A stretch of DNA of 25,678 nt from Actinomycetota bacterium (GCA_009700405.1 WLMD01000009.1:1-25678); one strand, 5' to 3'; shown: positions 13,568-23,250, counted from the stretch's first letter. Notes: generated from the sequence alone by a model not told the origin. Numbers and translations are program-made.

Positions 13568-15048
13568 TGTTGCGCCCCGAGTTGCCTGTAAGTAGATCTC
13601 TTTCATCTATTGCAGATCAGGTGGGAGCTATCGCACCTGATTTAGATCTAGACATACTGGGGATGACTAACGTCAGTTCAGAAATTGAAGAAGGCGATCT
13701 CTTTCTTGCTTTTGCTGGAAAAAAAGTTCACGGAGCAAGTTATTGGAAAGAAGCCAAGGCACTTGGTGCACGAGCAGTGCTGACAGACGCCGCCGGTGCA
13801 TTATTGGTTCAAGATTTCCCAACCGTAGTCGTTGCAGACCCTAGACGAAGTTCTGGCAATCTAAGTTCCTGGTTTTACGGGGAGCCCATGCGAGACATGT
13901 TTAGTATTGGAATCACTGGGACTAATGGCAAGACCACTACTTCAACTCTGCTCTATCAAATGTGGAGTTATGTTGGGCGAGAGGCTGGATTAATCGGGAC
14001 AGTTGAAACTCGAATCGGAAGAGATGGGGTTTTCAGTAAGAGAACTACTCCTGAAAGCGCTGAACTACAATCGCTCGTTGCCACTATGCGCGAAAGACAT
14101 GTACGTAATCTAGCTATGGAAGTTTCGAGTCATTCTATTGTTCTAGAAAGAATTCGAGGTTCGCATTTCAATTGCATCGGATTTAGTAACCTAACTCAGG
14201 ATCACCTCGATTTTCATCCAACTATGGAAGAGTATTTTCTGGCAAAATCTTCTCTCTTCACTCATGAATTTGCCGACCTTGCTTTCATTAATATCGATGA
14301 TCCTTATGGCGAGCGATTGGCAAGACTTACGCAATTGCCTGTAATTCGTCTATCGCGCAACGATAAACGCGCGGACTGGAGTTACACCTTTGTTCGTGCC
14401 GTTTCGAAGGGTCAAGAGATTTCAATTCGCGGTCCTGGTGGCATTCTTATTGAAGGCACTTTAGCCATGTTTGGAGATTTCAATCTGGACAATGCATTGA
14501 TGGCTATTGCGATTGCCGTCGAAAGTGGCGTTGATTTGGTAGATATTGCCGCGATGCTGCCACGTCTCACTGGTGCCGAAGGCCGTCTAGAGACGATCAA
14601 TGTGGGACAACCATTCTCTGCTTTTGTGGACTATGCGCATTCCCCTGATGCGGTTACGCGGGTTCTGGAAACATGTAAATCAATTGCAACAGGCAAAGTA
14701 ATTGCAGTACTCGGCTGTGGCGGAGATAGGGATTCATCAAAGCGACCTCTTATGGGCAGAGCGCTCATCGATGGCTCGCAGGTTGCCGTTTTCACAAGTG
14801 ACAATCCGCGTTCTGAAAACCCAGAGAAGATTCTCGCGGAGATGACCCAAGGATTAGACATTCACTTACCGAACGCCGTTGTCAGCGATCGACATGATGC
14901 TATTGCCTACGCAGTCTCTTGTGCTCAGCCGGGTGATGTCGTTGTGGTTTTGGGTAAAGGTCATGAAAGTGGTCAAGAGATTGCCGGTGTAATCACTCCT
15001 TTCGATGATCGATTGCAATTAGCGGCTGCACTTGAAGGCCACCGATGA
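13567..15048 (+). CDS. murE: UDP-MurNAc-tripeptide synthetase MurE, meso-DAP type
   Basis: This cytoplasmic ATP-dependent ligase adds the third residue to UDP-MurNAc-L-Ala-D-Glu. The 493-residue chain has the Mur-ligase three-domain plan: an N-terminal UDP-binding domain, the central ATPase with GTNGKTT at 118-124, and a C-terminal amino-acid domain. Family blocks TTPESAELQ, MEVSSHSIVLERI and SNLTQDHLDFH are present. The specificity motif DNPR at 412-415, within DNPRSENP, is that of enzymes using meso-diaminopimelate rather than lysine. So the peptidoglycan is predicted to be DAP-type, as in most actinobacteria. It is coupled to ftsI upstream and overlaps murF by four bases (ATGA). Confidence 0.95.
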   Translation: MLRPELPVSRSLSSIADQVGAIAPDLDLDILGMTNVSSEIEEGDLFLAFAGKKVHGASYWKEAKALGARAVLTDAAGALLVQDFPTVVVADPRRSSGNLSSWFYGEPMRDMFSIGITGTNGKTTTSTLLYQMWSYVGREAGLIGTVETRIGRDGVFSKRTTPESAELQSLVATMRERHVRNLAMEVSSHSIVLERIRGSHFNCIGFSNLTQDHLDFHPTMEEYFLAKSSLFTHEFADLAFINIDDPYGERLARLTQLPVIRLSRNDKRADWSYTFVRAVSKGQEISIRGPGGILIEGTLAMFGDFNLDNALMAIAIAVESGVDLVDIAAMLPRLTGAEGRLETINVGQPFSAFVDYAHSPDAVTRVLETCKSIATGKVIAVLGCGGDRDSSKRPLMGRALIDGSQVAVFTSDNPRSENPEKILAEMTQGLDIHLPNAVVSDRHDAIAYAVSCAQPGDVVVVLGKGHESGQEIAGVITPFDDRLQLAAALEGHR

Positions 15049-16430
15049 TTCCAATTTCAACTCAAGAGTTAGCTCAGATTCTCTCGGGAACACTTCACGC
15101 TTCTGCTGACATCATTATCGATGGTGAATGCGTCATTGATTCTAGAAAGATGAATAAAGGCGGAATATTCTTCGCCTTGCAAGGTGAAAGTGTTACGGGT
15201 CTAGATTTTGCCGCGGATGCATTCTCGAAAGGCGCTGCCCTTGTTATTGGAGAAAAACAAGTGGATGGGCCATGCATCGTTGTAGAAGATGTAACGAAGG
15301 CGTTAGGTCATCTAGCTGCACACGTGCGCAGTAAGTTGACTAACCTTATTGTTATTGCGATTACGGGATCTGAGGGCAAGACAACAACTAAAGATCTTTT
15401 ATCTTGGATTTGCGCAATCGATGGAGAAACAGTTTCAACTTTCGCCTCATACAACAATGAAATTGGATTACCGCTCACCTTACTAAGTTGCACGCCTTCG
15501 ACTAAGTACTGCATAGTAGAGATGGGCGCACGTCATGTAGGAGATATCGCTCATTTATGTCAGATTGCTGATCCGAGAATCGGAATTGTCTTAAAAGTTG
15601 GCAGTGCTCACTTAGGCGAATTTGGAACTATTGAAGCGATAGCGAAAACGAAAGCTGAATTGATTGAGTATCTCCCAGAAAACGGGACTGCAATTCTGGG
15701 TAATTATGACCCTTACACGCCTGCGATGACTCCAACAAAAGGTGCTCGAGTTATAACTTTTGGACAAGGACATCAAGAAGATGTGCGGGCGAGTGATGTT
15801 GAAATTCGTGAAGGACGGGCCCATTTTGATTTGGTTACTCCTATTGGACGCGCAGCCGTGGGTTTACGACTAGTCGGTGGGCATCAAGTTTCTAACGCTC
15901 TAGCTGCCGCTGCTGCCGCCACAACCTTGGGGATTTCTTTGGATTCAATTGCGGGCGGGCTCTCTACGGCAGAGATTCAGAGTAAATGGCGTATGCAGTT
16001 ACATGAGTTGCCTGGGTTATTGCTTATCAACGATGCGTACAACGCCAATGTGGATTCGACGAGTGCTGCTCTACGTGCGTTAGCCCTTTTTGCCCAGGAA
16101 CGAGGCGGGCAGTCGTGGGCATTCTTAGGAAAAATGCTTGAACTCGGCGAGTCATCCGCGCAAGAACATCAAAGAATTGGGACCCTTGCGCAGGCGATGG
16201 GCATTGACCATCTTGTTTGTGTAGGCGCTCCAGAATACACAACAGGTCTCACCCAAGACGACGAGATGCGAATCCATAAGTGCCTGGGGATTACGGAGGC
16301 GGCAATGTTTTCTGATCATTTTGCCCCTGGCGATGTGGTTCTAGTAAAGGCTTCGCGTGCAGAAAAACTAGAAGTGTTGGCAGATTTACTTGAACAGTCA
16401 TGGATGACCAAGATTGGAGGCGACCAGTGA
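15045..16430 (+). CDS. murF: UDP-MurNAc-pentapeptide synthetase MurF
   Basis: This cytoplasmic ligase adds D-Ala-D-Ala to UDP-MurNAc-tripeptide to complete the pentapeptide precursor. In 461 residues the N-terminal domain has DSRKMNKGGIFFALQGE. The ATPase loop is GSEGKTTTKD from residue 108, followed by EIGLPLTLL and the conserved EMGARHVGDI. In the C-terminal half, LINDAYNANVDSTSAALRAL and GKMLELGESS are diagnostic for MurF. It acts directly after MurE and before MraY, matching gene order. Its start overlaps the murE stop (ATGA), and its stop overlaps the mraY GTG start (GTGA). Confidence 0.95.
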   Translation: MIPISTQELAQILSGTLHASADIIIDGECVIDSRKMNKGGIFFALQGESVTGLDFAADAFSKGAALVIGEKQVDGPCIVVEDVTKALGHLAAHVRSKLTNLIVIAITGSEGKTTTKDLLSWICAIDGETVSTFASYNNEIGLPLTLLSCTPSTKYCIVEMGARHVGDIAHLCQIADPRIGIVLKVGSAHLGEFGTIEAIAKTKAELIEYLPENGTAILGNYDPYTPAMTPTKGARVITFGQGHQEDVRASDVEIREGRAHFDLVTPIGRAAVGLRLVGGHQVSNALAAAAAATTLGISLDSIAGGLSTAEIQSKWRMQLHELPGLLLINDAYNANVDSTSAALRALALFAQERGGQSWAFLGKMLELGESSAQEHQRIGTLAQAMGIDHLVCVGAPEYTTGLTQDDEMRIHKCLGITEAAMFSDHFAPGDVVLVKASRAEKLEVLADLLEQSWMTKIGGDQ

Positions 16431-17485
16431 GAGAGATTCTGATCGCCGGGGCATTTTCTTTAATTGTTAGTTTGTTTGGAACACCGTTACTCATTCGTTG
16501 GCTAGCCCGCCACGGCTATGGGCAGATTATTCGAGATGATGGGCCCAAGAGTCATCACACCAAACGAGGAACCCCAACTATGGGTGGACTCATAATCATC
16601 GTTGCTTCACTTGTTGGCTTTCTTCTTAGCCACATCATTACTCGAATAGCGGTAAGCATCTCTGCTCTATTGGTAATCGGTTTAGTTGTGAGCCTTGGAG
16701 CACTTGGATTCATAGATGATTGGCTAAAAGTGTCCAGACAACGTTCACTTGGTTTAACGCCACGACAAAAAGTTATTGGACAGACTTTCTTCGCTGCAAT
16801 CTTTGGTTGGCTTGGAATTCATTTTCTGGATGCAGATGGGCTATCACCGATTTCCTTGCATCTTTCGACCGTGCGCGATACTTCTCTAACGTTGGCTCCG
16901 GTCCTTGTTGTTATTGGCATCATCATTATGGTGAGCGCAACAAGTAATGGAGTGAATCTCACTGACGGACTCGATGGCCTTGCAACAGGCGCATCGGTAA
17001 TGACTTTCCTCTCATTCATCCTTATTGGAGTGTGGGAGTTTGGGCAAGGTTGTTCTGTCTCTCCCGCGATTAACTGTTACCAAGTCAGAGATCCCTTGGA
17101 TATTGCAGTCTTGGCTGCCTCGCTTGCGGCTGCATGCACGGGATTCCTCTGGTGGAATGCGTCACCCGCGAAAATTTTCATGGGTGATACAGGATCCCTA
17201 GCACTTGGTGGTGCCATAGCGGGCATCGCTGCAACATTGCGTATTGAGTTGCTTTTGATTCCATTGGGCGGGCTTTTCGTCATAATCACAATGTCCGTAA
17301 TCATTCAGCGTTTATATTTTAAAGCCTCAGGCGGAAAACGTGTTTTTAAAATGGCGCCTCTTCAACACCATTTCGAACTCAGCGGGTGGGGAGAAGTAAC
17401 AATTGTTTTGCGCTTTTGGATTATTGCTGGTCTATGCGTCGCACTGGGACTCGGATTGTTCTACGCTCAATGGGTTTCGAAATAG
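16427..17485 (+). CDS. mraY: Phospho-MurNAc-pentapeptide transferase MraY
   Basis: This integral membrane enzyme transfers phospho-MurNAc-pentapeptide to undecaprenyl phosphate, making lipid I. From the chosen start it has 352 residues and about ten membrane helices. Signature segments in order are DDGPKSHHTKRGTPTMGG, LGFIDDWLKV with the acidic active-site pair, NLTDGLDGLATG, FMGDTGSLALGG and APLQHHFEL. The GTG at 16427 is preferred over an upstream ATG at 16400 because TTGGAGG (16414-16420) lies 6 bases before it. It also gives the usual four-base overlap with murF, and the protein then begins at the first helix as in relatives. Gln in place of the first His of the HHH motif appears usual for actinobacterial MraY, from memory. 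murD follows directly. Confidence 0.95.
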   Translation: MREILIAGAFSLIVSLFGTPLLIRWLARHGYGQIIRDDGPKSHHTKRGTPTMGGLIIIVASLVGFLLSHIITRIAVSISALLVIGLVVSLGALGFIDDWLKVSRQRSLGLTPRQKVIGQTFFAAIFGWLGIHFLDADGLSPISLHLSTVRDTSLTLAPVLVVIGIIIMVSATSNGVNLTDGLDGLATGASVMTFLSFILIGVWEFGQGCSVSPAINCYQVRDPLDIAVLAASLAAACTGFLWWNASPAKIFMGDTGSLALGGAIAGIAATLRIELLLIPLGGLFVIITMSVIIQRLYFKASGGKRVFKMAPLQHHFELSGWGEVTIVLRFWIIAGLCVALGLGLFYAQWVSK

Positions 17486-17487
17486 TC

Positions 17488-18858
17488 GTGAAGATTAACG
17501 GTAATGAACTTTCTCGTCTCCTAGTCTTAGGAGGGGGTGTTACAGGACTTTCTGTTGTAACGGTATTGAATAAGCAAGGCGCCAATGTTTCCATTTTTGA
17601 TGAAAGTGATGACACCTCATCTTTCTCTATTAGCCGCGATGAAGTGCTTGCCACGAAATGGGACTTAGCAGTTGTTTCTCCGGGATGGCGTTTAGATCAC
17701 CCATTTATCCTTGAACTAAGAGATAGAGGGGTCAATTTTGTCAGTGAAATTGATTTAGCTTGGCAAATGCGTGGGGACCTTTCACCTAATCAGAAATGGG
17801 TCGCGATTACAGGTACAAACGGAAAGACAACAACCGTTGAAATGATTGCGGCAATGATTCGCGAATCAGGAAAATCCGCGATTGCCTGTGGCAATGTTGG
17901 GGATACGGTAATCGAAGCGGTCACCGCTGAGAACCCATATGACTTCTTAGTCCTTGAGTTATCTTCTTTTCAACTGGCATGGAGCAATCTTCCTGAATTC
18001 CATGCAGCAGGAATATTAAACATTGCCGATGACCACGTTGACTGGCATGGAAGTTTTGAGAATTACAAGCAAGCCAAAATTCGAATTCTCGACCGCGCTG
18101 GAATCGCTGTATTGAATGCAGATGATGGGGATGTAGTTCTGGCGACGCAAGGCTTCCACGGGCGCAAGGTATTTTATTCGATTAATACTCCCGGCCCTGG
18201 GGAACTTGGATTAGTTGAAGAACTATTGGTTGATCGTGCATTCGTGGATGACCCTCAAGAAGCCCAAATGATTGCGCAATTGAATGAAGTCATTCCTACA
18301 GCGCCACATAACGTTTCCAACGCCCTTGCTGCGGCCGGGGTGGCGTTGAGTGTTGGAGTTTCTCATGAACAAATTCGACAAACGCTCATTAAATTTCGCC
18401 CAGGTCGACACCGCATCGAATTAGTGGGAGAGCGGGATGGAATAACGTGGGTAGATGATTCAAAGGCAACGAATCCACATGCAGCGGCAGCATCATTGAT
18501 GTCACAACTATCAGTAGTGTGGATTGCTGGAGGCCTAGCAAAAGGCGCGTCTATGTTTGAATTAGTTGAAAGAACTAAAGGACGAGTTAAGTCAGCGATT
18601 CTCATTGGTCAAGACAGGGAGTTAATCGCTCAGCAATTGCGCGATCAAGCGCCTTTGATTTCCATTACCTATGTTGACGATGACAAGGATTCTCGACTTA
18701 CGCTGATGGAAAAAGTTGTAGAAGCAGCCCTGTCCCTAGCCCAAGCAGGAGATTGCGTGCTTCTCGCCCCTGCTTGTGCATCAATGGATCAATTTACGTC
18801 CTACGCCGATCGCGGAGATAAATTTCAGGATGCAGTGAGAAAGCTGGTTCTCACATGA
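17488..18858 (+). CDS. murD: UDP-MurNAc-L-alanine:D-glutamate ligase MurD
   Basis: This cytoplasmic ligase adds D-glutamate to UDP-MurNAc-L-Ala, the step before MurE. From the GTG at 17488 the protein has 456 residues. It shows an N-terminal Rossmann-like LLVLGGGVTGLS, the ATPase loop GTNGKTT at 109-115, then LELSSFQLAW and LNIADDHVDWHGS, which are typical of MurD. The C-terminal domain has WVDDSKATNPHAAAASL and GGLAKGASM. The frame is open well upstream into mraY; an ATG at 17470 (six residues longer, 16-base overlap) is the main alternative start, and the ATG at 17386 would overlap mraY by 100 bases and is unlikely. Neither candidate has a clear Shine-Dalgarno, so the exact start is uncertain while the function is not. 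It overlaps ftsW by four bases. Confidence 0.93.
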   Translation: MKINGNELSRLLVLGGGVTGLSVVTVLNKQGANVSIFDESDDTSSFSISRDEVLATKWDLAVVSPGWRLDHPFILELRDRGVNFVSEIDLAWQMRGDLSPNQKWVAITGTNGKTTTVEMIAAMIRESGKSAIACGNVGDTVIEAVTAENPYDFLVLELSSFQLAWSNLPEFHAAGILNIADDHVDWHGSFENYKQAKIRILDRAGIAVLNADDGDVVLATQGFHGRKVFYSINTPGPGELGLVEELLVDRAFVDDPQEAQMIAQLNEVIPTAPHNVSNALAAAGVALSVGVSHEQIRQTLIKFRPGRHRIELVGERDGITWVDDSKATNPHAAAASLMSQLSVVWIAGGLAKGASMFELVERTKGRVKSAILIGQDRELIAQQLRDQAPLISITYVDDDKDSRLTLMEKVVEAALSLAQAGDCVLLAPACASMDQFTSYADRGDKFQDAVRKLVLT

Positions 18859-20009
18859 GTAGGCGCGATAATTTCTTATCTAAGCCAATCAGTTCCTATT
18901 ACTTGCTTTTGGGAAGCACCGCAGCGTTAACAGGTTTGGGTTTAGTGATGATTTTATCGGCTTCCTCAATCCATTCTTTAGAGACCAACGGCTCTTCTTA
19001 TGCCATATTCCTGAGGCAATGCGTTTTCTTGTTGATCGCCATTCCTTGCGGGTTTGCTGCTTCAAGGCTACCTATCGCGCGATGGAAAGCATTGGGGAAA
19101 GTATCGTTACTTATAGCCATTGCGATGCTGCTAGCACTACGGGTACCTGGAGTTGGACATTCAATTAATGGAAATACCAACTGGTTGGGTTATGGCCCAT
19201 TTGTTTTTCAACCTAGTGAATTTGCAAAGTTTCTTCTTGTGCTGTGGGCTGGACACATGATGGCAAGTCGCGAACGAAGCAGCAGGGGAGAGACGAACGT
19301 TCTCCTATTGTTGGTACCAGGCTTCGCGATTGTCATGCTTTTGATTATGGCCGGGCGAGATCTGGGCAACGCTGCCGTATTCGCATCAATCCTTCTCGGG
19401 TTACTTTTCATATCGGGAATTAGGTTGAAGATTATCGCTCTTGGCGCCGTGATTATTACTGTATTAGTTTCTGCGTTGATTTACACGACCCCCAATCGGA
19501 TGAGAAGAGTCCTGGTAGTTTTGAATCCGTTCTCCGATGAATATTACAAATTAAGTGGATGGCAACCTGCCCATAGCATTATGGGCTTAGCAAGTGGCGG
19601 TCTTTTCGGAGTTGGTCTCGGGGCAAGTCGCCAAAAATGGGGAAATCTTGCAGAGGCTCATACTGATTTTATATTTTCCGTAATTGGCGAAGAATTGGGA
19701 TTGTTGGGCACGCTCTGCGTATTGCTTCTTTTGGCTACATTAATATTCTCAATTTTTCGGATTGCCATACGCGCTAATGATCCTATGATTCGCTACGCGA
19801 GTGCAGGTATTGGATGTTGGATAGCTACACAGACTGTTCTTAATATTGGTTCGGCTACAAGCACTTTGCCTGTGGTCGGAGTAACTTTGCCCTTACTTTC
19901 CTATGGAGGCTCATCAGTTATTGCAACGTATCTCGGTTTGGGATTTGTGTTGGGCGCTGCATTGCGCGACCCTGCAATTGCTCCCGTGATTAAGCGAGTT
20001 AAGAAGTGA
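18855..20009 (+). CDS. ftsW: Septal peptidoglycan polymerase FtsW (SEDS family)
   Basis: This SEDS-family glycosyltransferase polymerises lipid II at the septum together with FtsI. The 384 residues contain about ten membrane helices. Conserved blocks are FQPSEFAKFLLVLW (119-132), AGRDLGNAAVF, SGWQPAHSIMGLASGGLFGVGLG, and AHTDFIFSVIGEELG, in which Asp271 sits at the expected position of the catalytic aspartate. PVVGVTLPLLSYGGSS near the C-terminus completes the family set. Location in a dcw cluster between murD and murG identifies it as FtsW rather than RodA. It is joined to its neighbours by ATGA (upstream) and GTGA (downstream) overlaps. Confidence 0.95.
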   Translation: MSRRDNFLSKPISSYYLLLGSTAALTGLGLVMILSASSIHSLETNGSSYAIFLRQCVFLLIAIPCGFAASRLPIARWKALGKVSLLIAIAMLLALRVPGVGHSINGNTNWLGYGPFVFQPSEFAKFLLVLWAGHMMASRERSSRGETNVLLLLVPGFAIVMLLIMAGRDLGNAAVFASILLGLLFISGIRLKIIALGAVIITVLVSALIYTTPNRMRRVLVVLNPFSDEYYKLSGWQPAHSIMGLASGGLFGVGLGASRQKWGNLAEAHTDFIFSVIGEELGLLGTLCVLLLLATLIFSIFRIAIRANDPMIRYASAGIGCWIATQTVLNIGSATSTLPVVGVTLPLLSYGGSSVIATYLGLGFVLGAALRDPAIAPVIKRVKK

Positions 20010-21103
20010 AGAATTTGAGAATTGTGCTGGCAGGTGGTGGAACAGCCGGCCATATTGAACCAGCATTGGCTGTAGCTGGAGAGTGGTTACTGCTGCATCC
20101 TTCTGACGAATGTGTGTTTCTGGGGACAGCTCAAGGTTTAGAAAACACTTTGGTGCCAAGCGCCGGCTTTGAATTAGCTGTAATTCCAAAAGTTGTGATG
20201 CCCAGGAGTTTCTCCTTCGATCTCCTAGCCTTTCCTTGGCAGTTCTTTGCAAGTGTTGTTGGTGCAAGGAAGGTGATTAGAAAAGCAGATTTGTTGGTTG
20301 GCTTCGGTGGATATGTATGTGCATCTGCCTACGTTGCGGCACGTTTAGAGCACGTTCCAATTGTGATTCATGAGGCCAACGCCAAAGTTGGATGGGCAAA
20401 TCAACTAGGAAGCCTTTTCACGAAATTTCTAGCAGTGGCTTATCCGGTTCACGAAGGTAGATTCAATGAGGCCCTAATTACTGGAATTCCTTTGCGTAGA
20501 GATATTCAAAATTGCGTGGAGTCCGCTCAATCCGATTGGACGCTTGCTCGCAATCGCGCCAAGAATGAACTTGGATGGCCTTTAGACAAGCCTGCAATTG
20601 CTGTAGTGGGTGGATCGCAAGGTTCGGCCTCTCTCAATACAGTGATCGCCCAGTGTGTTGTCCCATTGACTGCGCGCGGAATACACATACTTCACTCCGT
20701 CGGAGCGAAGAACGAGATTCCACTTAGCAGTGGAGGGTATGAAGCAGTGCCATACATAACAAATATGGCGCAGGTATATCTTGCTGCTGACCTCATCATT
20801 GCTCGAAGCGGAGCAGTTACTGTTGCAGAGATTGGCGCGCTGGGTCAGATGGCTCTCTTTATACCTCTTCCCATTGGCAATGGAGAACAGTTTAAGAATG
20901 CATCAGAATTAGTTGATGCCGGCCGAGCAATTGTTCTGGAGCAATCTTTTTTCACGCCCGAATGGTTCCTAGAAAACATTGATTCATTGTTAGAGAAGTC
21001 GAAGATGTTGCCGCCCTCGACTATCGACAAAGATTTGCACGCTGCAAGTAAAATCGCAGCCCTTATGGAACATGCGATTTCGAGTGCGGGTGAGATGGCA
21101 TGA
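20006..21103 (+). CDS. murG: Lipid II synthase MurG (GlcNAc transferase)
   Basis: This GT-B glycosyltransferase works on the inner face of the membrane and adds GlcNAc to lipid I to form lipid II. In 365 residues the N-terminal acceptor domain has LAGGGTAGHIEPALA (8-22), GFGGYVCASAYVAA and HEANAKVGWANQLG. The C-terminal donor domain has GGSQGSASLN, then ARSGAVTVAEI and GNGEQFKNA, the UDP-GlcNAc-binding region. The usual HEQNA of the acceptor domain reads HEANA here, a mild substitution. The GTG start at 20006 overlaps the ftsW stop, and the murC ATG overlaps its own stop. Confidence 0.95.
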   Translation: MKNLRIVLAGGGTAGHIEPALAVAGEWLLLHPSDECVFLGTAQGLENTLVPSAGFELAVIPKVVMPRSFSFDLLAFPWQFFASVVGARKVIRKADLLVGFGGYVCASAYVAARLEHVPIVIHEANAKVGWANQLGSLFTKFLAVAYPVHEGRFNEALITGIPLRRDIQNCVESAQSDWTLARNRAKNELGWPLDKPAIAVVGGSQGSASLNTVIAQCVVPLTARGIHILHSVGAKNEIPLSSGGYEAVPYITNMAQVYLAADLIIARSGAVTVAEIGALGQMALFIPLPIGNGEQFKNASELVDAGRAIVLEQSFFTPEWFLENIDSLLEKSKMLPPSTIDKDLHAASKIAALMEHAISSAGEMA

Positions 21104-22488
21104 AGTACCTACTACAGGAATTTCGCGGTAAAAGAGTTCACTTTGTTGGCATTGGCGGAGCAGGCATGAGCGGCCTTGCACGAGTTATGGTCGCAGAGTC
21201 GATAGAAGTTTCGGGTTCGGACATGAAGGATTCTTCCGTTCTCTCTGGATTACGAGCGATTGGCGCCACAGTGCACTCAACTCACTTGGCACAACATGTA
21301 GAAGGCGCAGACTATCTAGTATTTTCCTCAGCGATAGATATGAATAATCCAGAAATTGTGCGCGCAAGGGAGTTAGGCATCCCCATGTTGTCGCGTGCGC
21401 AAGCGTTAGCTGTATTGATGTCAGAGTCTCAAAGTATTGCGGTTGCTGGAACTCACGGGAAAACAACGACATCATCCATGCTGACAGTTGCAATTCAAAG
21501 CTGTGGCGAGGATCCATCTTTTGCTATCGGCGGAACGCTTACAGCCTCAGGATCCAACGCCCATAAAGGAACCGGTAACCATTTTATCGCTGAAGCTGAC
21601 GAATCAGATGGGTCATTCGTCGAGTACCACCCGTTTGGTGCGATCATCACGAATGTTGAGCACGACCATGTTGATTATTTTGCTACCCCAGAGGACGTTG
21701 TAATAGCTTTCAAACATTTCATCGAAACTATTTCACCCGATGGTTTCCTTGTGTATTGCGCGGATGACTCAGGATCGGCAGCACTTTCTCAGGGAGTTGA
21801 GAATATTTCTCTTATCTCTTACGGAAGCGCAGAAGGTGCTCATTTACGAATCGATCAGATTGAATTAACTCCAGGTGGCTCACGAGCTCGCGCACTGTGG
21901 CGAGGGCGCTCAATTGGGGAATTGGTTCTCAACGTTCCTGGGGAACACAACCTCCTTAATGCAGCAGGAGCTTTGGCTGCAGGACTTGCACTCAACCTTC
22001 CTGCTACTCAATTGCTTGCCGGTTTATCAACTTTTCGTGGCACTGGTAGACGTTTTGAATTGAAGGGCCAAGTCCAAGGCATTCGCGTTATTGATGATTA
22101 CGGACATCATCCAACGGAGATTATTGCTACTCTCAATGCGGCAAAGAGATACGCAACTGATGGCAGAGTATTGGTCATTTTCCAACCTCATCGATACTCA
22201 CGGACTAAAGCATTTACTTCGCAATTTGCACAAGCCTTAGAAATAGCGGACAAGTCATGGGTGCTAGAAGTTTATGGTGCGAGTGAAAAACCAATTCCGG
22301 GAGTTACGGGAAGGTCCATAACGCAAGGTATGCGCAACGGCATTTTCGAACCCAACTTCATTTCGGCCTGTGAAGCAATCGTCGAATCAGCCCAACCTGG
22401 AGATGTCATAGTGACACTTGGTGCTGGAGATGTGAGTTCGTTAGCTCCGCTAATTCTTGAGGCACTCAGCAAGAAATACCAGAATTAA
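21100..22488 (+). CDS. murC: UDP-MurNAc:L-alanine ligase MurC
   Basis: This cytoplasmic ligase attaches L-alanine to UDP-MurNAc, the first peptide step in wall precursor synthesis. The 462-residue chain opens with the nucleotide-binding VGIGGAGMSGLARVM (16-30). It has the ATPase loop GTHGKTTTSSM from residue 117, the MurC-specific EADESDGSF, and TNVEHDHVDYF. The C-terminal domain carries IDDYGHHPTEI and FQPHRYSRTKAF, both diagnostic of MurC. It overlaps murG by four bases and is separated from ftsQ by six. MurB is not encoded next to it in this window. Confidence 0.95.
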   Translation: MKYLLQEFRGKRVHFVGIGGAGMSGLARVMVAESIEVSGSDMKDSSVLSGLRAIGATVHSTHLAQHVEGADYLVFSSAIDMNNPEIVRARELGIPMLSRAQALAVLMSESQSIAVAGTHGKTTTSSMLTVAIQSCGEDPSFAIGGTLTASGSNAHKGTGNHFIAEADESDGSFVEYHPFGAIITNVEHDHVDYFATPEDVVIAFKHFIETISPDGFLVYCADDSGSAALSQGVENISLISYGSAEGAHLRIDQIELTPGGSRARALWRGRSIGELVLNVPGEHNLLNAAGALAAGLALNLPATQLLAGLSTFRGTGRRFELKGQVQGIRVIDDYGHHPTEIIATLNAAKRYATDGRVLVIFQPHRYSRTKAFTSQFAQALEIADKSWVLEVYGASEKPIPGVTGRSITQGMRNGIFEPNFISACEAIVESAQPGDVIVTLGAGDVSSLAPLILEALSKKYQN

Positions 22489-22494
22489 TTCAAC

Positions 22495-23175
22495 GTGAAC
22501 TACCAGCGTCTACGAATCCGAAGAATCACTTACACATTACTGGCTATAGCTGCACTTGCTGGCTTATCCTATTTATTGGGGTGGTCTTCATTATTTAGCG
22601 TCAAGTCGATTGTTGTCACAGGTGCACCAGCTAACGAAAGTGTGGAGTTAATTGCACAGAGGTCGGGCATCCAAAAGGGAGAGAAGCTAGCAAGAATTGA
22701 ATCGCGAGTGGCAGTGAGGTCCTTGTCGAGAATTTCATGGATAGATCACTCGCAAGTACGACGAGATTGGTTGAGAGAGAAAATAATTATCACGGTCTGG
22801 CCACGCGTTCCGGTGGCTCGTTTCAACGACATGCTTTTGGATAAGAACGGAGTCGGATTTCAACTTACCGGGTATAACGCACAAGCTTTGCCTTTAGTTA
22901 ATTCCTCTCAACCAGAGGATCTTGATTTCTCGATGAGCTTATTGCGAGCGTTGCCTGAATCGATGAGTTCTCAACTACACAGTATCGACACCCAAGGTTC
23001 GCATTTTGCAACGTTGAAGTTAAAAGTAGGAGTCCGATTCCTTGACGTTGTATGGGGCGACGAGAATGACATGGAGCTCAAAGTGCATGTCTATCAGGCA
23101 CTTTTAGCGCTACCAGAGAATAGAAAAATAACGAGCATGGATCTTTCCGCGCCACATGCTCCAATTGTTCGTTGA
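22495..23175 (+). CDS. ftsQ: Divisome protein FtsQ
   Basis: This 226-residue bitopic membrane protein bridges early and late division proteins. A short basic N-terminus (NYQRLRIRRIT) precedes one membrane helix at about 12-31. The POTRA domain follows (LFSVKSIVVTGAPANESVELIAQRSGI), then the FtsQ-type domain with WIDHSQVRRDWLREKIIITVWPRVPVARF and LLDKNGVGFQL. The order of these segments and the location between murC and ftsZ are standard. The GTG start at 22495 lies six bases after murC, without a clear Shine-Dalgarno. It is the last gene of the overlapped block; a 170-base region then leads to ftsZ. Confidence 0.92.
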   Translation: MNYQRLRIRRITYTLLAIAALAGLSYLLGWSSLFSVKSIVVTGAPANESVELIAQRSGIQKGEKLARIESRVAVRSLSRISWIDHSQVRRDWLREKIIITVWPRVPVARFNDMLLDKNGVGFQLTGYNAQALPLVNSSQPEDLDFSMSLLRALPESMSSQLHSIDTQGSHFATLKLKVGVRFLDVVWGDENDMELKVHVYQALLALPENRKITSMDLSAPHAPIVR

Positions 23176-23250
23176 CTTACGTTCTCAGTAATTCACATGG
23201 GCGCTTTCTGCCATTGTGATTTTTATTGAAGTAACTCTTCGTGTCGGTGT

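Noticed and set aside
17386..17487. An upstream ATG extending murD by 34 codons into mraY
   Set aside because: The extension translates the end of mraY in another frame and has no MurD similarity; the Rossmann strand begins right after the GTG at 17488.
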